Positions 1 through 10,500 of a stretch of DNA of 64,000 nucleotides are shown piece by piece. The position numbers and the translations under genes are program-made. Source of the DNA: JAQVOO01 sp964524755 (GTDB taxonomy: Bacteria; Spirochaetota; Spirochaetia; Sphaerochaetales; Sphaerochaetaceae); the NCBI GenBank assembly GCA_964524755.1, contig CAZGDR010000002.1, positions 13,142 to 77,141 on the forward strand, in the 5' to 3' direction. Under the pieces are notes generated by a model. It did not search any database and was not told the DNA's origin. It saw only the letters and a program-made list of their open reading frames with translations. Positions within the stretch are counted from its first letter, which is position 1, and every line of letters starts with the position of its first letter.

Positions 1-959
1 AAGAAGCCATCGATTATTGGATGCCGGTTGATTTGTATGTCGGCGGAGCTGAACATGCCGTTCTACATCTACTGTATGCCCGTTTCTGGCACAAAGTACT
101 CTACGATCTAAACCTTGTAAATACGGTTGAACCATTTCAAAGATTAGTAAATCAGGGCATGATCACCTCCTTTTCCTATCAAAGGAAAAACAAGACCTTA
201 GTACCAATGGATGAGGTCAAAGAAGTAAACCCAGAAACCTTTATTGAAGAATCAACTGGAGAGCAACTGGAACGAGTAGTTGCCAAGATGTCAAAAAGCC
301 TGAAAAATGTGATTAATCCCGATGACATTATTCACGAGTTTGGGGCCGATGCCATGCGTATGTACGAAATGTTCATGGGCCCACTCGAAGTTTCAAAACC
401 GTGGGTAACCACCGGATTATCAGGAGTGTATCGCTTCTTAGATCGTATATGGCGACTTACAGAACGTGAAATAACAGAAAATGAACCATCTAAAGAGATT
501 CTGAGAACACTCCATAAGACTATAAAAAAAGTGACTGCAGACACTGCCAGTCTCGATTTTAATACGGCTATCTCTCAAATGATGATCATGGTTAACGAAC
601 TGTATAAAATTAAAGACTTACCCCGCTCTATCTGGGAGCCTTTCATCCTCCTCTTATCCCCCTACGTCCCTCACCTAGCCGAAGAATTGTGGGAAAAAGC
701 AGGACATACTCCTTCGATTGCTAATGAGACATGGCCTACCTATCGTGAAGAACTTACCGTTGATGAAGAACTTGAAATTGTTATTCAAATCAACGGAAAA
801 CTACGCTCACGCATCAACGCACACAAAGGAACAGACCGAGAAGCCTTACTTGCCATGGCCATGGAGCAAGAAAGGATTATAGAGTTGACGAAAGGCAAGA
901 CAATAGTAAAAACTATCGTCGTTCCCGATAAGCTCGTCAATATCGTAGTCAAAGGGTAA
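1..959 (+). CDS. leuS: Leucyl-tRNA synthetase, C-terminal part (5' end outside window)
   Basis: Class I aminoacyl-tRNA synthetase that charges tRNA-Leu in the cytoplasm. The reading frame is open from base 3, and the gene begins upstream of the window. What is visible is the end of the Rossmann catalytic core (DLYVGGAEHAVLHLLYARFW, typical of LeuRS), the KMSKS ATP-binding signature at 285-299, and the alpha-helical anticodon-binding domain with a C-terminal extension. It ends with TAA at 957-959. The ATG at 21 is internal (the Met of a WMPVD stretch), not the true start. The N-terminal HIGH motif and editing domain are not in the window. Identity is very secure. Confidence 0.96.
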   Translation, partial: EAIDYWMPVDLYVGGAEHAVLHLLYARFWHKVLYDLNLVNTVEPFQRLVNQGMITSFSYQRKNKTLVPMDEVKEVNPETFIEESTGEQLERVVAKMSKSLKNVINPDDIIHEFGADAMRMYEMFMGPLEVSKPWVTTGLSGVYRFLDRIWRLTEREITENEPSKEILRTLHKTIKKVTADTASLDFNTAISQMMIMVNELYKIKDLPRSIWEPFILLLSPYVPHLAEELWEKAGHTPSIANETWPTYREELTVDEELEIVIQINGKLRSRINAHKGTDREALLAMAMEQERIIELTKGKTIVKTIVVPDKLVNIVVKG

Positions 960-972
960 CTCTTCATCTTAT

Positions 973-1005
973 AACCCCTCCTCGATTAATTTCCGCAGAG
1001 GGGTT
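973..1005 (+). terminator. Possible terminator hairpin after leuS
   Basis: A perfect 8-bp inverted repeat (AACCCCTC at 973-980, GAGGGGTT at 998-1005) with a 17-nt loop lies just after the leuS stop. There is no clear T-run, so it may be a weak terminator or a processing hairpin. Confidence 0.4.
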
Positions 1006-1125
1006 AATTAAGCTATACGCTAGTACTAGCAAAAACTCTCGTTACATCGAACTTCTCGTAAATAATTACCTATTTAGATGTAGGATTGATATACTGTATA
1101 AAATTACCTTGGAGGGGTGCATAGT

Positions 1126-1284
1126 ATGGAATTCCTACTTGGCAGTGTTTTTTGAATTTTTCTTTTTCTTATTCTTCGTTCTTTTTGGTGTTGGTACTGG
1201 AAAATAAATAGAAGAATAGTTTTGTTAGAAAGTATCGAAGAGAAGCTTGCAGAGCTCATCAATTTACAATCTCATAATTACTAA
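1126..1284 (+). pseudogene. Small membrane-protein ORF interrupted by an in-frame TGA
   Basis: This sits in the otherwise gene-free stretch 960-1355. An ATG at 1126 follows a strong ribosome binding site (GGAGGGG at 1111-1117). The frame reads nine codons (MEFLLGSVF), meets TGA at 1153-1155, and then stays open to TAA at 1282-1284, 52 positions in all. After the TGA the product would be a hydrophobic segment (IFLFLILRSFWCWYW), a basic stop-transfer (KINRR) and a short amphipathic, Glu-rich helix ending LAELINLQSHNY. This has the layout of a small single-pass membrane protein. Trp at position 10 would fit the transmembrane segment, so a TGG-to-TGA mutation, a sequencing error or recoding are all possible. 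Other genes here use TGA as a normal stop. No family was recognised. Confidence 0.45.
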
Positions 1285-1355
1285 TCAGTTCTCGTCTTTT
1301 ATACATTGTTACAGCTTTTCAGATTTCTTCTATTTGAAAAAGTAGGCTTATAAAG

Positions 1356-2564
1356 TTAGTGTTTAATCTTAGCTAATCCACCAAGAGAAGTCTCTCGATA
1401 GAGGGATGGCAAAGCCTGCCCTGTCTCCATCATCACATCAATGATCATATCGAAAGAGACTTTATGATAACCATCTGAAAGGAGCGCATAGCTCGCATGA
1501 TCGAGAGCACGCATTGCTCCTAGAGCATTTCTTTCAATACAGGGGATTTGAACCAAGCCCAACATAGGATCACAAGTTAACCCTAAATGATGCTCTAAGC
1601 CCATCTCTGCCGCATACTCAATCTGATGAATAGAACCACCAAGTAACTGTGCAACAGCCCCTGAAGCCATAGCACAAGCCACTCCGACTTCTCCTTGACA
1701 ACCGACTTCAGCTCCTGATATCGAACCATTAAACTTCACTAGATTCCCTATTAATCCTGCGGTGAGAAGTGCTCTAAGAATCTTGCTCGTTGGTATTTCA
1801 TATTGGTTCCTTACATAGTAGAGCACTCCGGGAAGCACTCCACAAGAACCACACGTAGGAGCCGTGACAATTTGACCCCCGCCTGCATTTTCTTCAGCCA
1901 CAGCTAAAGCGTAACTGATAGCGCGTGCGGGAGTTCCTACTGGACCAGAGAGATCTTTAGCTTGAGCAAAATATTGGGCTGCTTTGCGGGGAAGTTTTAA
2001 CCCTCCAGGCAAGACCCCCTCCTGTTCTAAGCCACGATTAATGGAATCAACCATAACTTGCCAGACCTCTGTGACAAAGGAGAGGATTTCCGCCCCTTCG
2101 TACTGGATGACAAACTCCCACAACTGGAGCCCTTCCTTACGACAGTAGGCTAAGATATGATCCATTTTGCAGAGGTATTTTGGATAGACAGGCTTTTTGG
2201 TATTTTTTAGATCGCCCTCTTCTACAACTTTACCACCACCCGTGCTGTAATAAGTTTTCTCACACAGTAAAGTATTATTTTCATCAAACGATTTTAGGGT
2301 AAGGGCATTAGGATGTGCCGGTTTTTGTATTTCAGGATACCAATGGATATCTAATGGTTTATCAGTATCTTTGAACACCTGTCGCAAGGTTGTATCGGTA
2401 AGGTGCCCTTTCCCTGTTGCTGCAAGACTTCCAAAAAGCTCAGCTTCATAAGAAGTTCCTGCCGGACAACTAGCTAAAAACTGTTGGGCAGCATAACGCG
2501 GTCCCATAGTGTGACTGCTAGAAGGACCATAGCCGATTCGATACAACTCTCTGATGGATTCCAT
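1356..2564 (-). CDS. sdaA: L-serine ammonia-lyase (iron-sulfur L-serine dehydratase), single chain
   Basis: Deaminates L-serine to pyruvate and ammonia using a [4Fe-4S] cluster, in the cytoplasm. The 402-residue product has the beta domain first (SIRELYRIGYGPSSSHTMGP near the N-terminus) and the alpha domain second (TAPTCGSCGVLPG at 235-247). Likely cluster ligands are Cys289 (GCQGEVG), Cys331 (TCDPMLG) and Cys342 (IPCIERNALGA). The fused one-chain layout matches the E. coli SdaA/SdaB type rather than the two-subunit Gram-positive type, but it is somewhat shorter than the E. coli enzymes. The start is supported by AAGGTGAC a few bases upstream of the ATG at 2562-2564. It lies 26 bp downstream of the lipoprotein gene that starts at 3403 and may be cotranscribed with it. 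Which paralogue name applies is uncertain. Confidence 0.93.
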   Translation of the reverse strand: MESIRELYRIGYGPSSSHTMGPRYAAQQFLASCPAGTSYEAELFGSLAATGKGHLTDTTLRQVFKDTDKPLDIHWYPEIQKPAHPNALTLKSFDENNTLLCEKTYYSTGGGKVVEEGDLKNTKKPVYPKYLCKMDHILAYCRKEGLQLWEFVIQYEGAEILSFVTEVWQVMVDSINRGLEQEGVLPGGLKLPRKAAQYFAQAKDLSGPVGTPARAISYALAVAEENAGGGQIVTAPTCGSCGVLPGVLYYVRNQYEIPTSKILRALLTAGLIGNLVKFNGSISGAEVGCQGEVGVACAMASGAVAQLLGGSIHQIEYAAEMGLEHHLGLTCDPMLGLVQIPCIERNALGAMRALDHASYALLSDGYHKVSFDMIIDVMMETGQALPSLYRETSLGGLAKIKH

Positions 2565-2590
2565 GTAGTCACCTTATAGATTTATTCGTC

Positions 2591-3403
2591 TTATGTGAAG
2601 CCACGAGATTTCTCTAATAGCTCCTGGTAAGCAGCATCAGAGATCATCAAGATTGTATCCATTGCCACTACATGCCAAAAGGCATCTTCCTCCTCTTCGT
2701 CGGGAACAATTACCCGTAATTCTAATCCATAATCTAGGTTCACATACCGTATTATTCCGGCAGGTAGTGATTGAAGATCTATTTGATAATCTGAAAAGGC
2801 GTAAAAAGAATCAACAAAAGGACTTTCACACTTCCAAAACCCCTGCGGCAATTCAAGTAAATGAACGTCTAAAGTACTACCCTTACGTACCGATTCTTCT
2901 GAAAGAGTGCCCTTTACTACATCCTTTGCCATATAATTCCAATCTATTCCTCCTCCAGAGGTGCTAATTGTTAAAACTTGGTTATAGAGCTTTTCAAAAG
3001 AAAGAGAAGAAACAGGATCAGGCCATACCTTAGCAATATGTAAGAGAGCCTCAGCCAAGGGACCTTTTTTAGCCGTCAACTTTACCTCACGTCTATTTTT
3101 TGAAGCATGATATGCTCCACCAAACGGCAACCCTGTTCCCAAAGGATAGGCTGCAAACACAACTGTTTGGGCATAAGGGACCATCAAGCGAATACGACGC
3201 ACCCCAATTCCCAATTGCACGTGCTCTAGCTCCTGATCCCTCTGATACACTAACGTATACCAAAACCGTCTACCAGATGCAGCTTCCCACGGGTGATCAT
3301 CTGTAATGACAACCTCTACCCAAATCCCTGGCTCGCAGGAAGAATAGAGCATGCAAAAGAATATAATTATAGAAATTGCTAGGATGAGGAAAGATCTACG
3401 CAT
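2591..3403 (-). CDS. Putative lipoprotein of unknown function
   Basis: I do not recognise a family. The 270-residue product opens with a basic n-region (MRRS), a long hydrophobic core and a Cys at position 23 in the context YSSC followed by EPG. This looks like a relaxed spirochaete-type lipobox, so export and lipidation are likely (inference). The mature part is soluble, rich in beta-prone and aromatic segments, with no visible catalytic motif. It sits between the DUF4416 gene and sdaA on the same strand, 19 bp from the former and 26 bp from the latter, which suggests one transcript. The hydrophobic start could instead be an uncleaved anchor. Confidence 0.7.
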   Translation of the reverse strand: MRRSFLILAISIIIFFCMLYSSCEPGIWVEVVITDDHPWEAASGRRFWYTLVYQRDQELEHVQLGIGVRRIRLMVPYAQTVVFAAYPLGTGLPFGGAYHASKNRREVKLTAKKGPLAEALLHIAKVWPDPVSSLSFEKLYNQVLTISTSGGGIDWNYMAKDVVKGTLSEESVRKGSTLDVHLLELPQGFWKCESPFVDSFYAFSDYQIDLQSLPAGIIRYVNLDYGLELRVIVPDEEEEDAFWHVVAMDTILMISDAAYQELLEKSRGFT

Positions 3404-3422
3404 ACCAGATAAACGGAGATAA

Positions 3423-3959
3423 TTAGGGTGTTACTTCATTTTTTAACTGAAGAAGGTAAGCTTGTCGAATTCTCAAAAACAATTGCTTGAACGCATCACT
3501 GCCATAATCGGCATATGTCCAAGAAAAACTCTGGAAAGTTTTTTTACTATACATCAAGGTAACTTCACCGTAGATTCCCTGACTCAGAGGAAGGCGATGT
3601 CCTCTATTTTTTGTAGTGGCCAGTATTAAATTTTCCGCTGAAAGAATTCCAGGATCTAGATTTATAGTCCTGTTACCCGCAACTGCAAACTGTTTTTCTA
3701 ATCTATTCGTCTTTAGTTTAGACGTAACTAATTCTTCTGGATTGATTAAATTTTTAAAGATTATAAAGAACCGCTGCGGGGATGCTCCCATTTCTTCATC
3801 ATAATAATCTGTAAATGTGAACGGAATGGGATGAGTAAGTTCTTCAATCGGGCCAAACTGTTTCTCCAGTAAAGCATAAAGATCTTTATGGAATTCCGGA
3901 TGCGTTGAAAGCACCCCCATGATGAGCTTAACTGGAGAAAACGGTTTTCTTTCGCCCAT
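3423..3959 (-). CDS. DUF4416 family protein
   Basis: A 178-residue cytoplasmic protein with no signal or membrane segment. Family-typical stretches are the N-terminal KLIMGVLSTHPEF, a central YYDEEMG, the NLDPGILSAENLILATTKNR block and the C-terminal WTYADYGS. DUF4416 proteins occur in spirochaetes and several deep-branching anaerobes; their function is unknown. The gene is 5 bp downstream of the aroF-pheA fusion stop and on the same strand, so the two are almost certainly cotranscribed. The function should not be inferred from that neighbour alone. Confidence 0.8.
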   Translation of the reverse strand: MGERKPFSPVKLIMGVLSTHPEFHKDLYALLEKQFGPIEELTHPIPFTFTDYYDEEMGASPQRFFIIFKNLINPEELVTSKLKTNRLEKQFAVAGNRTINLDPGILSAENLILATTKNRGHRLPLSQGIYGEVTLMYSKKTFQSFSWTYADYGSDAFKQLFLRIRQAYLLQLKNEVTP

Positions 3960-3964
3960 GTCTC

Positions 3965-5887
3965 TTACCTACGATCCCCATGAAACATACCAAGAATACG
4001 GAAAGAGGCAGCGGTCGCCATAAGTTCCTCGGTGGCTTTCTCAAAGAGTGCTTCTTCGATCATTTCGGCCTCAACAAAGAAAGCATACTCCCAAGGTTTA
4101 CCAGGTATTGGACGCGACTCTAACTTCTTCATATTTAGAGCATACTTGGAAAGAACTTGTAACACATCGAACAATGACCCAGGACGGTCTTTCACTGAAA
4201 AAGCAATGGCTACACGGTCGACTTGCATGGCACTTCTAAAGACTTGAGCATGTTCTTCTCGGCAGATAACATAGAAACGGGTAAAATTACTACTTTCGGT
4301 TTCAATCCCATCTTTTAAAATTTCCATGTGGTGATATCCCGCTGCAACACTACTTGCAATTGCCGCATAAGAGGGATCTTGCAACCGGGCAATATGAGCT
4401 ACCGCACCAGCCGTATCAAAGAACGGGACAGCCTCCGCATGTGCTAACTCTCCTGTTAGAAAATCTGCACATTGGGCGAGCCCCTGAGGGTGACTGAATA
4501 CTTTTTTAATTTGTGCAATTGAGCTACCAGGAAGACCTATCAGATTATGTAATATTCGAATCTGTTTCTCTCCTACTACAGTTAAATCGGGATGACTGTA
4601 CAACAAATCCAAAGTCTCATTTATAGTTCCACCGAGAGTGTTTTCTACCGGAAGTACTCCGTATGTAGCATCACCACGCAACACGGCATCGAAAGTATCC
4701 GAGAAACTTCGACAAGGTAGCGTATCAGCTTTCTCATCAAAGATGGCCCTGATAGCCTGTTCACTATAAGCTCCTCGTTCACCTTGGAACGCAATTTTTA
4801 CAGTTTGAGCATCTTCTGAAAGCGTTGCTTGAGGGGCACCCCAAATTTCTATCTCAGCACGAGGACGAGGAATACGCTGTAGCGATTTTCCTACCACCGG
4901 ACACAAAGCTTGAATATCACGCATCAACTTCTCAAATTGCTCTGGATAGAGTGATTGAGGACCATCAGAAAGGGCTTTTTCAGGATGATTATGCACCTCG
5001 ACCATTAAGCCACTAGCACCGGCGGCAACAATAGAAAGCGCCATAGGAGCCACCATATCGCGTAGACCTGTGGCATGGCTGGGATCTGCTATTACCGGTA
5101 GATGGGTAAGCTTTTGAACCACTGGAATCGCACTGATATCGAGCGTATTGCGGGTCGCCCGTTCATAGGTGCGAATCCCCCGTTCGCACAGTACCACTTG
5201 GTCTGTGCCACTAGCCATCAAATATTCAGCTGCCATTAACCACTCTTCTATAGTGGCCGACATTCCCCGTTTGAGTAACACGGGAAGCCCAGTTTGCCCA
5301 ACTTCTTTCAAGAGCTCAAAGTTTTGCATATTTCGAGCCCCGATTTGGAACATATCAATATAATTCAACATCATTGTTGCATCACGAGGACTCACAATTT
5401 CTGTGGTAACCGGCATGTCAAACGCATCCCCAGCTTCCCTCAGATATTTTAACCCTTCTTCACCTAACCCTTGAAAGGCATAAGGACTGGTACGGGGCTT
5501 AAATGCACCCCCTCGTAAAATTACAGCTCCAGCCTCTCTGACTTGTCCGGCAATCGTCATAATCTGGTCTCGACTCTCAATCGCACAAGGACCAGAGATA
5601 ACTACAATACGTTGCCCACCTATTTTGACCTTTCCCACTTGCACAATGGTGTCACTCTTTTTCAACTCGCGCGAGGCTAATTTATAAGGTTTTGAGATAG
5701 GGAGAACATTGGCCACCCCATCTAGGATAGCAACCTCACGAATATCGATACGATTCGTGCCCACTGCACCCAGAATGGTCTCCTCTTGGCCCACTATTTC
5801 CTTTACTTTGAAAGCATGGCCCTTGAGAAAATCTTTTATAGCACGCTTTTGTGCTTCAGAAATTTGTTGTTTAAGAATAATGATCAT
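3965..5887 (-). CDS. aroF-pheA: Bifunctional DAHP synthase / prephenate dehydratase fusion
   Basis: A 640-residue protein joining the first shikimate step (phosphoenolpyruvate plus erythrose 4-phosphate to DAHP) to prephenate dehydratase, which leads to phenylalanine. Domains in order: a ferredoxin-like regulatory domain (about 1-70); a type I-beta DAHP synthase barrel (about 85-340, with SGPCAIES at 98-105, GGAFKPRTSPYAFQG at 126-140 and IADPSHATG at 266-274); prephenate dehydratase (about 362-541, with FQGERGAYSEQA, PVENTLGG and the catalytic NFTRF at 534-538); and an ACT domain (about 556-635) with the ESRP phenylalanine-binding motif at 590-593. No chorismate mutase domain is present, so that step must be supplied elsewhere. 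The ACT domain suggests feedback by phenylalanine on the dehydratase and perhaps on the whole fusion (inference). The start ATG begins the canonical N-terminal domain. Confidence 0.95.
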   Translation of the reverse strand: MIIILKQQISEAQKRAIKDFLKGHAFKVKEIVGQEETILGAVGTNRIDIREVAILDGVANVLPISKPYKLASRELKKSDTIVQVGKVKIGGQRIVVISGPCAIESRDQIMTIAGQVREAGAVILRGGAFKPRTSPYAFQGLGEEGLKYLREAGDAFDMPVTTEIVSPRDATMMLNYIDMFQIGARNMQNFELLKEVGQTGLPVLLKRGMSATIEEWLMAAEYLMASGTDQVVLCERGIRTYERATRNTLDISAIPVVQKLTHLPVIADPSHATGLRDMVAPMALSIVAAGASGLMVEVHNHPEKALSDGPQSLYPEQFEKLMRDIQALCPVVGKSLQRIPRPRAEIEIWGAPQATLSEDAQTVKIAFQGERGAYSEQAIRAIFDEKADTLPCRSFSDTFDAVLRGDATYGVLPVENTLGGTINETLDLLYSHPDLTVVGEKQIRILHNLIGLPGSSIAQIKKVFSHPQGLAQCADFLTGELAHAEAVPFFDTAGAVAHIARLQDPSYAAIASSVAAGYHHMEILKDGIETESSNFTRFYVICREEHAQVFRSAMQVDRVAIAFSVKDRPGSLFDVLQVLSKYALNMKKLESRPIPGKPWEYAFFVEAEMIEEALFEKATEELMATAASFRILGMFHGDRR

Positions 5888-5969
5888 AATAGAAGTACGC
5901 TAAAGCTTTTAAGAGTCACTGTCAAGTTGGCTGGTTGTCGAGAATTATGCTCTCGGGTAGTATGCTCCT

Positions 5970-6629
5970 ATGAATAGTGACTGGGAACTAATTTTCACAC
6001 TGATGGCACAAGCCAGACAGACAGGAGAGGCAACCCTCCCTGCCATCTCTACTATTGCTCAAGAGAACCAAGACCCTTTCCGTGTCCTCATTTCAACGCT
6101 CATCTCATTACGCACCAAAGATGCTGTCACCATGGCTGCTAGTCGGCGCCTCTTTGCTTTGGCCGACTCCCCTGCAACGATGCTGACCCTTGCGCCTGAA
6201 ACAATTGAACAAGCTATTTATCCAGCTGGATTTTATCGCATTAAGACCAAAAACATCCTTAAAATTAGTCAAATCCTCCTCGAATCTTATCATGGAGAGG
6301 TCCCCTCCCAAAAAGAAGCCTTATTAAAACTACCGGGGGTGGGAACTAAAACTGCAAACCTGACTTTGAACTTGGGCTTTGGCATTGATGCTATTTGTGT
6401 TGACACCCATGTCCATCGCATCGCTAATCGCATGGGTTGGGTCGCTACAAAAAAACCAGAAGAGACCGAGATTGCTTTAGAAAAAATTATGCCTCAGCGC
6501 TATTGGATCCCCTTAAACGAACTATTGGTCACCTACGGGCAACAAATCTGCAAACCCATCTCGCCCCTCTGTTCACAATGCACCGTCTATTCTTTTTGTA
6601 AAAGAGTTGGTGTTACCCGTTCGCGATAG
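5970..6629 (+). CDS. nth: Endonuclease III
   Basis: DNA glycosylase/AP lyase of base-excision repair acting on oxidised pyrimidines. The 219-residue product has the helix-hairpin-helix LPGVGTKTANL with the catalytic Lys127, the VDTHVHR stretch with catalytic Asp145, and a C-terminal [4Fe-4S] loop Cys194-X6-Cys201-X2-Cys204-X5-Cys210. Length and all key residues match the family. It is divergent from the aroF-pheA fusion and convergent with metF, only 5 bp from the metF stop. Confidence 0.96.
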   Translation: MNSDWELIFTLMAQARQTGEATLPAISTIAQENQDPFRVLISTLISLRTKDAVTMAASRRLFALADSPATMLTLAPETIEQAIYPAGFYRIKTKNILKISQILLESYHGEVPSQKEALLKLPGVGTKTANLTLNLGFGIDAICVDTHVHRIANRMGWVATKKPEETEIALEKIMPQRYWIPLNELLVTYGQQICKPISPLCSQCTVYSFCKRVGVTRSR

Positions 6630-6634
6630 CATGC

Positions 6635-7597
6635 TCATTGTTTTGGATAAGTAGCTTCTACTATTTTTGCAATAGAATCGGAACGCCCTTGTGTATAAAA
6701 ATGGACGCCGACAACTTTTGCTGCTAATAATTCTGAGACTTGCTCACTACACAACTTTACACCTACTTTCCGTATCTCTGCTGGGCTTTTACACCGTTCA
6801 ATGCTTGAAACCAAAGCTGGAGGAAGATCAACATGAAAAGTTTGTGGCAGCAACGCTAAATCACGTTTGCGCTGGATGGGTTTTATACCAGGGATTATGG
6901 GAACATCTATACCTGCTTTACGACACTGGTCCACAAAGGAAAAAAAGCGATCATTATCAAAAAACATTTGGGTAACAATATAGTGCGCCCCAGCATCAAT
7001 TTTGCGCTTTAGCATTGCTATATCGTATTCCATGTTTGGGGCTTCAGCATGTTTTTCGGGATACCCAGCAACTCCAATACAAAAGGAAAATGGTTGAGGA
7101 TCGCGCAAGGAAGGGTCAAGAAATTCGCCACAATTACAAGCCTCTATTTGGCTAACCATACCATCCGTATGAGCATACCCATCTTTTTCGGGTATAAACC
7201 GACGTTCTCCATGCGGAGGATCTCCCCGTAATGCAAGCACATTATCAATCCCTAAAAAGTTCAATTCTACCAACAGATCTTCCAACTGCTCTTTAGTCTG
7301 TCCACCACAGATCAAATGAGGAACCACGGGAATACCATACTTGTATTGAATTGCTGCTGAAAGACCTAAGGTTCCAGGACGCTTACGCACTGTACGACGC
7401 TCAACTAGATTATCGGGGCGATCAACATAGATAACTTCCGTTTGGTGATTTGTGATATTGATATATGCAGGATTGTAGGGCAGCAACGTTTCAATCGCCT
7501 CATATATAGTATGTATCGTCTGACCTTTTAACGGAGGAAGCAGCTCAAACGTGAATAAAGGACCCGTTGCTTGTGCAATGATATCGGTTACTTTCAT
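6635..7597 (-). CDS. metF: 5,10-methylenetetrahydrofolate reductase
   Basis: Reduces 5,10-methylene-THF to 5-methyl-THF, the methyl donor for MetH. The 320-residue barrel starts with [12 protein letters not shown], where the glutamate corresponds to the catalytic Glu of the family. It has the folate/FAD-binding blocks VLALRGDPP and [11 protein letters not shown], and PIIPGIKPI. The start codon overlaps the metH stop (ATGA), so translation is coupled to metH. Its length, close to 300 residues, indicates the bacterial catalytic-only form. Confidence 0.95.
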   Translation of the reverse strand: MKVTDIIAQATGPLFTFELLPPLKGQTIHTIYEAIETLLPYNPAYINITNHQTEVIYVDRPDNLVERRTVRKRPGTLGLSAAIQYKYGIPVVPHLICGGQTKEQLEDLLVELNFLGIDNVLALRGDPPHGERRFIPEKDGYAHTDGMVSQIEACNCGEFLDPSLRDPQPFSFCIGVAGYPEKHAEAPNMEYDIAMLKRKIDAGAHYIVTQMFFDNDRFFSFVDQCRKAGIDVPIIPGIKPIQRKRDLALLPQTFHVDLPPALVSSIERCKSPAEIRKVGVKLCSEQVSELLAAKVVGVHFYTQGRSDSIAKIVEATYPKQ

Positions 7598-10500
7598 ACA
7601 ATCACCTCATGTTTTCCTAGTACAGTCGACTCGAGTTCAGTTACACTCAAGCCTCGCCAGCGAGCATATTGTTCGCTCTGATCACGACCTAGAGGGCCAA
7701 GATTAAAATATGAACACCCCTCTCCCACAAAATAAAAACCACTTACAGAAGCTGTTGGGAGCATAGCATAACTACTCGTTAACTTGACCCCTACCCGTTT
7801 AGTAGCCTCTAACAACTTAAAAATTATCTCTTTTTGTTGATGATCAGGAGCTGATGGATAACCTACAGCGGGACGAATTGATGGAATTGTGCCATACCCC
7901 CACCACTTTGTTGCTAATTTCTTGTGAAGATAAGCGCTAAAGGCTTCGGCTAAACAATCACACACCATCGCTAACAAGAGGGCTCGATATTCGTCCCCTG
8001 CCTCACGGTATTGATCTACTTTCGATTCAATCCCTATCCCAGCAGTAGCTACAAACATCCCCATTGTATCCTGTTCTGTAGGGTGCACATAATCAACTAA
8101 TGAGCGGCAAAATCCTGTTCTATCGGGTCTTTGCATGCGCAGAAATTGTAAGGAAGCTTCTCTTCCTGCCTCATCACAGACTTTCACTGTCTGTTCATCC
8201 ACGACTTCTGTATGAAAAATACCAATTACTGCACGTATCGAATTAGTCAATAAACTCTTAATTTCGTCCGTACTCAACAAAACCTTAGCATCTGCAATCA
8301 ATTCTTTAGCTTCTGCAGAATGGACCGGGACTCTCCAGCCAGAAGTCAGCATTGACCAATTAACAAAAGGGAGAAGGTCAAAGAGGCTAATATCTGTAAT
8401 GGTGTAAACGCCAATCTGCTGGGGCTGGGGAGCTATTTCTTTCTTTGAAAATCGTCGTTTTGTCGCTTGCTCTAAAGAGAAGAGTTGTTCTTTCTTAGCC
8501 TCTCTTTCAACGCGTATCTTGTCATAACGACTGTGGGTTGTTTGTATAAAAGAATTTTTATTTTTAGAGATCAAGCTTAGCGCTACAAGAACCGCATGAG
8601 ATGCATCAGTAGAGTGCATTACATAACGATAAAGAGGTGCTAAGCGTAGTGCAGTATACTCCTCACTGGTGGTAGCTCCTCCGATCATGAGAGGAATTTG
8701 AAACCCCTCTGCCGCAAATAACTTACAGACAGTAGCCATTTCAGCCAATGAAGGAGTTATAAGGCCACTTAAACCGACGATATCGGCATGTTCCTCTTTT
8801 GTTCTTGCCACAATTTCTTCAGGAGGAACCATTACTCCTAGATCAATGACTTTAAAGTTATTGCACCGTAATACTAGAGCTACAATATTTTTTCCAATAT
8901 CGTGTACATCTCCCTTTACGGTAGCCAATACAATCGTGCCAGCTCTCCGAGAGGAGTTCTCCGAAGCCTCTAAAAAGCGTGGCTGTAAGATATCAACAGC
9001 TCGTTTCATCACCCGCGCAGAACGTACTACTTGCGGTAAAAACAGTTTTCCTTCTCCAAAAAGGCGCCCTACTATCTCGATTCCATCCATCAAAGGACCT
9101 TCTAGGATCTCGGCAGGACTCATCGCCTCAGCTTCTTTCAAATCTACTTCTATATACAGGTCATCCCCTTTCTGAATCGATAAAGCAAGGCGTTCAACAA
9201 CAGGGAGAGTTCTCCATGTTAAATCGAGCGTTGCTTTTGCAGGCGACACTATTTCAAGTGGTTGCATAGCGAGGTTAATCAAATCTTCACGGTTAGCTAC
9301 CCGATTCTCTTTTGCCAATAGAGCACGTTCTATAATACTTGCAGCGTGGAAAGGTATAGAGGAAGATTCTACGAGCGTCGCAGGATTAACAATAGCCATA
9401 TCTAGGCCTTTTTTGACAGCATGTTTAAGAAAAATAGCATGAATCGCTTCTCTTAGAGCATTATTGCCCCTAAAAGAGAAAGAGAGATTACTAATTCCAC
9501 CACTAACAGTAACAAAAGGGAACTGGGTTTTAATCCACGCAGTTGCACGAATAAAATCACTGGCATATGTATCGTGAGTCTCTATACCGGTAGCAATAGC
9601 AAGCACATTTGGATCAAAGATAATGGCAGAGGGATCACAGATCCCATTATCAACTAGTAGGCGATATGAGCGTTCAGCTATTGAACACTTGCGCGCAAAG
9701 GTATCCCCTTGCCCTTGTTCATCAAACAACATCACCACCATGGCTGCACCCATTGCAGTTATATGACGTGCCCTTGCAAGAAAAACTTCGGGGCCATCTT
9801 TAAGACTAATTGAGTTAACGACACCTCGCCCCTGAATCTCAGGGAGCGCAGCTACTATAACTTCCCAAAGAGAGGAATCAATCATAAAAGGAACGCGTGC
9901 AATTTCTGGATCTGCCCCTGCTAAACGGAGAAACTTAACCATTACCTCAGGAGCATCCAGCAGCGGATCATCCATGCAGATATCGATTATATCTGCCCCT
10001 TGAGCAATTTGATTACGAGCTACAATTAAAGCTTGATCAAACCGTTCTTCGCGTATCAAACGGGCAAATTTACGTGAACCAGCTACATTTGTCCGCTCAC
10101 CGACAGCTAGAAACCCCTCTTTAGTCGATAATGGTTCTAATCCACTTAACTTCAATTTTAAAGGATCTACAGGCAAAACTCTTGCTTTCCCTTGAGCAGC
10201 CACAACTGCAATACGGGCAATATGATCTGGCGTTGTTCCACAGCACCCTCCCACAATGTTTAATAGACCAGCTTGGAGACTGGGCGCAAGTAAATCTGCT
10301 AATTCTTCAGGAGTCTGATTATACTTACCAGAAAAATCAGGAAATCCAGCATTAGGATGGGCACTGGTCCTAAAAGGAGAACGCTCTGCCATTTGTTGAA
10401 TCAGTGGAATCATTTCCTGCACCCCGGTAGAACAGTTAACCCCTAAGGCAAATAGAGGATAAAAAGAGAGCGTATTGATACAGGCCTGCAGAGTCTGTCC

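Noticed and set aside
1126..1284. TGA read as tryptophan throughout the genome
   Set aside because: TGA closes genes correctly elsewhere (for example 49240-49242 and 61029-61031), and Trp is encoded by TGG throughout.
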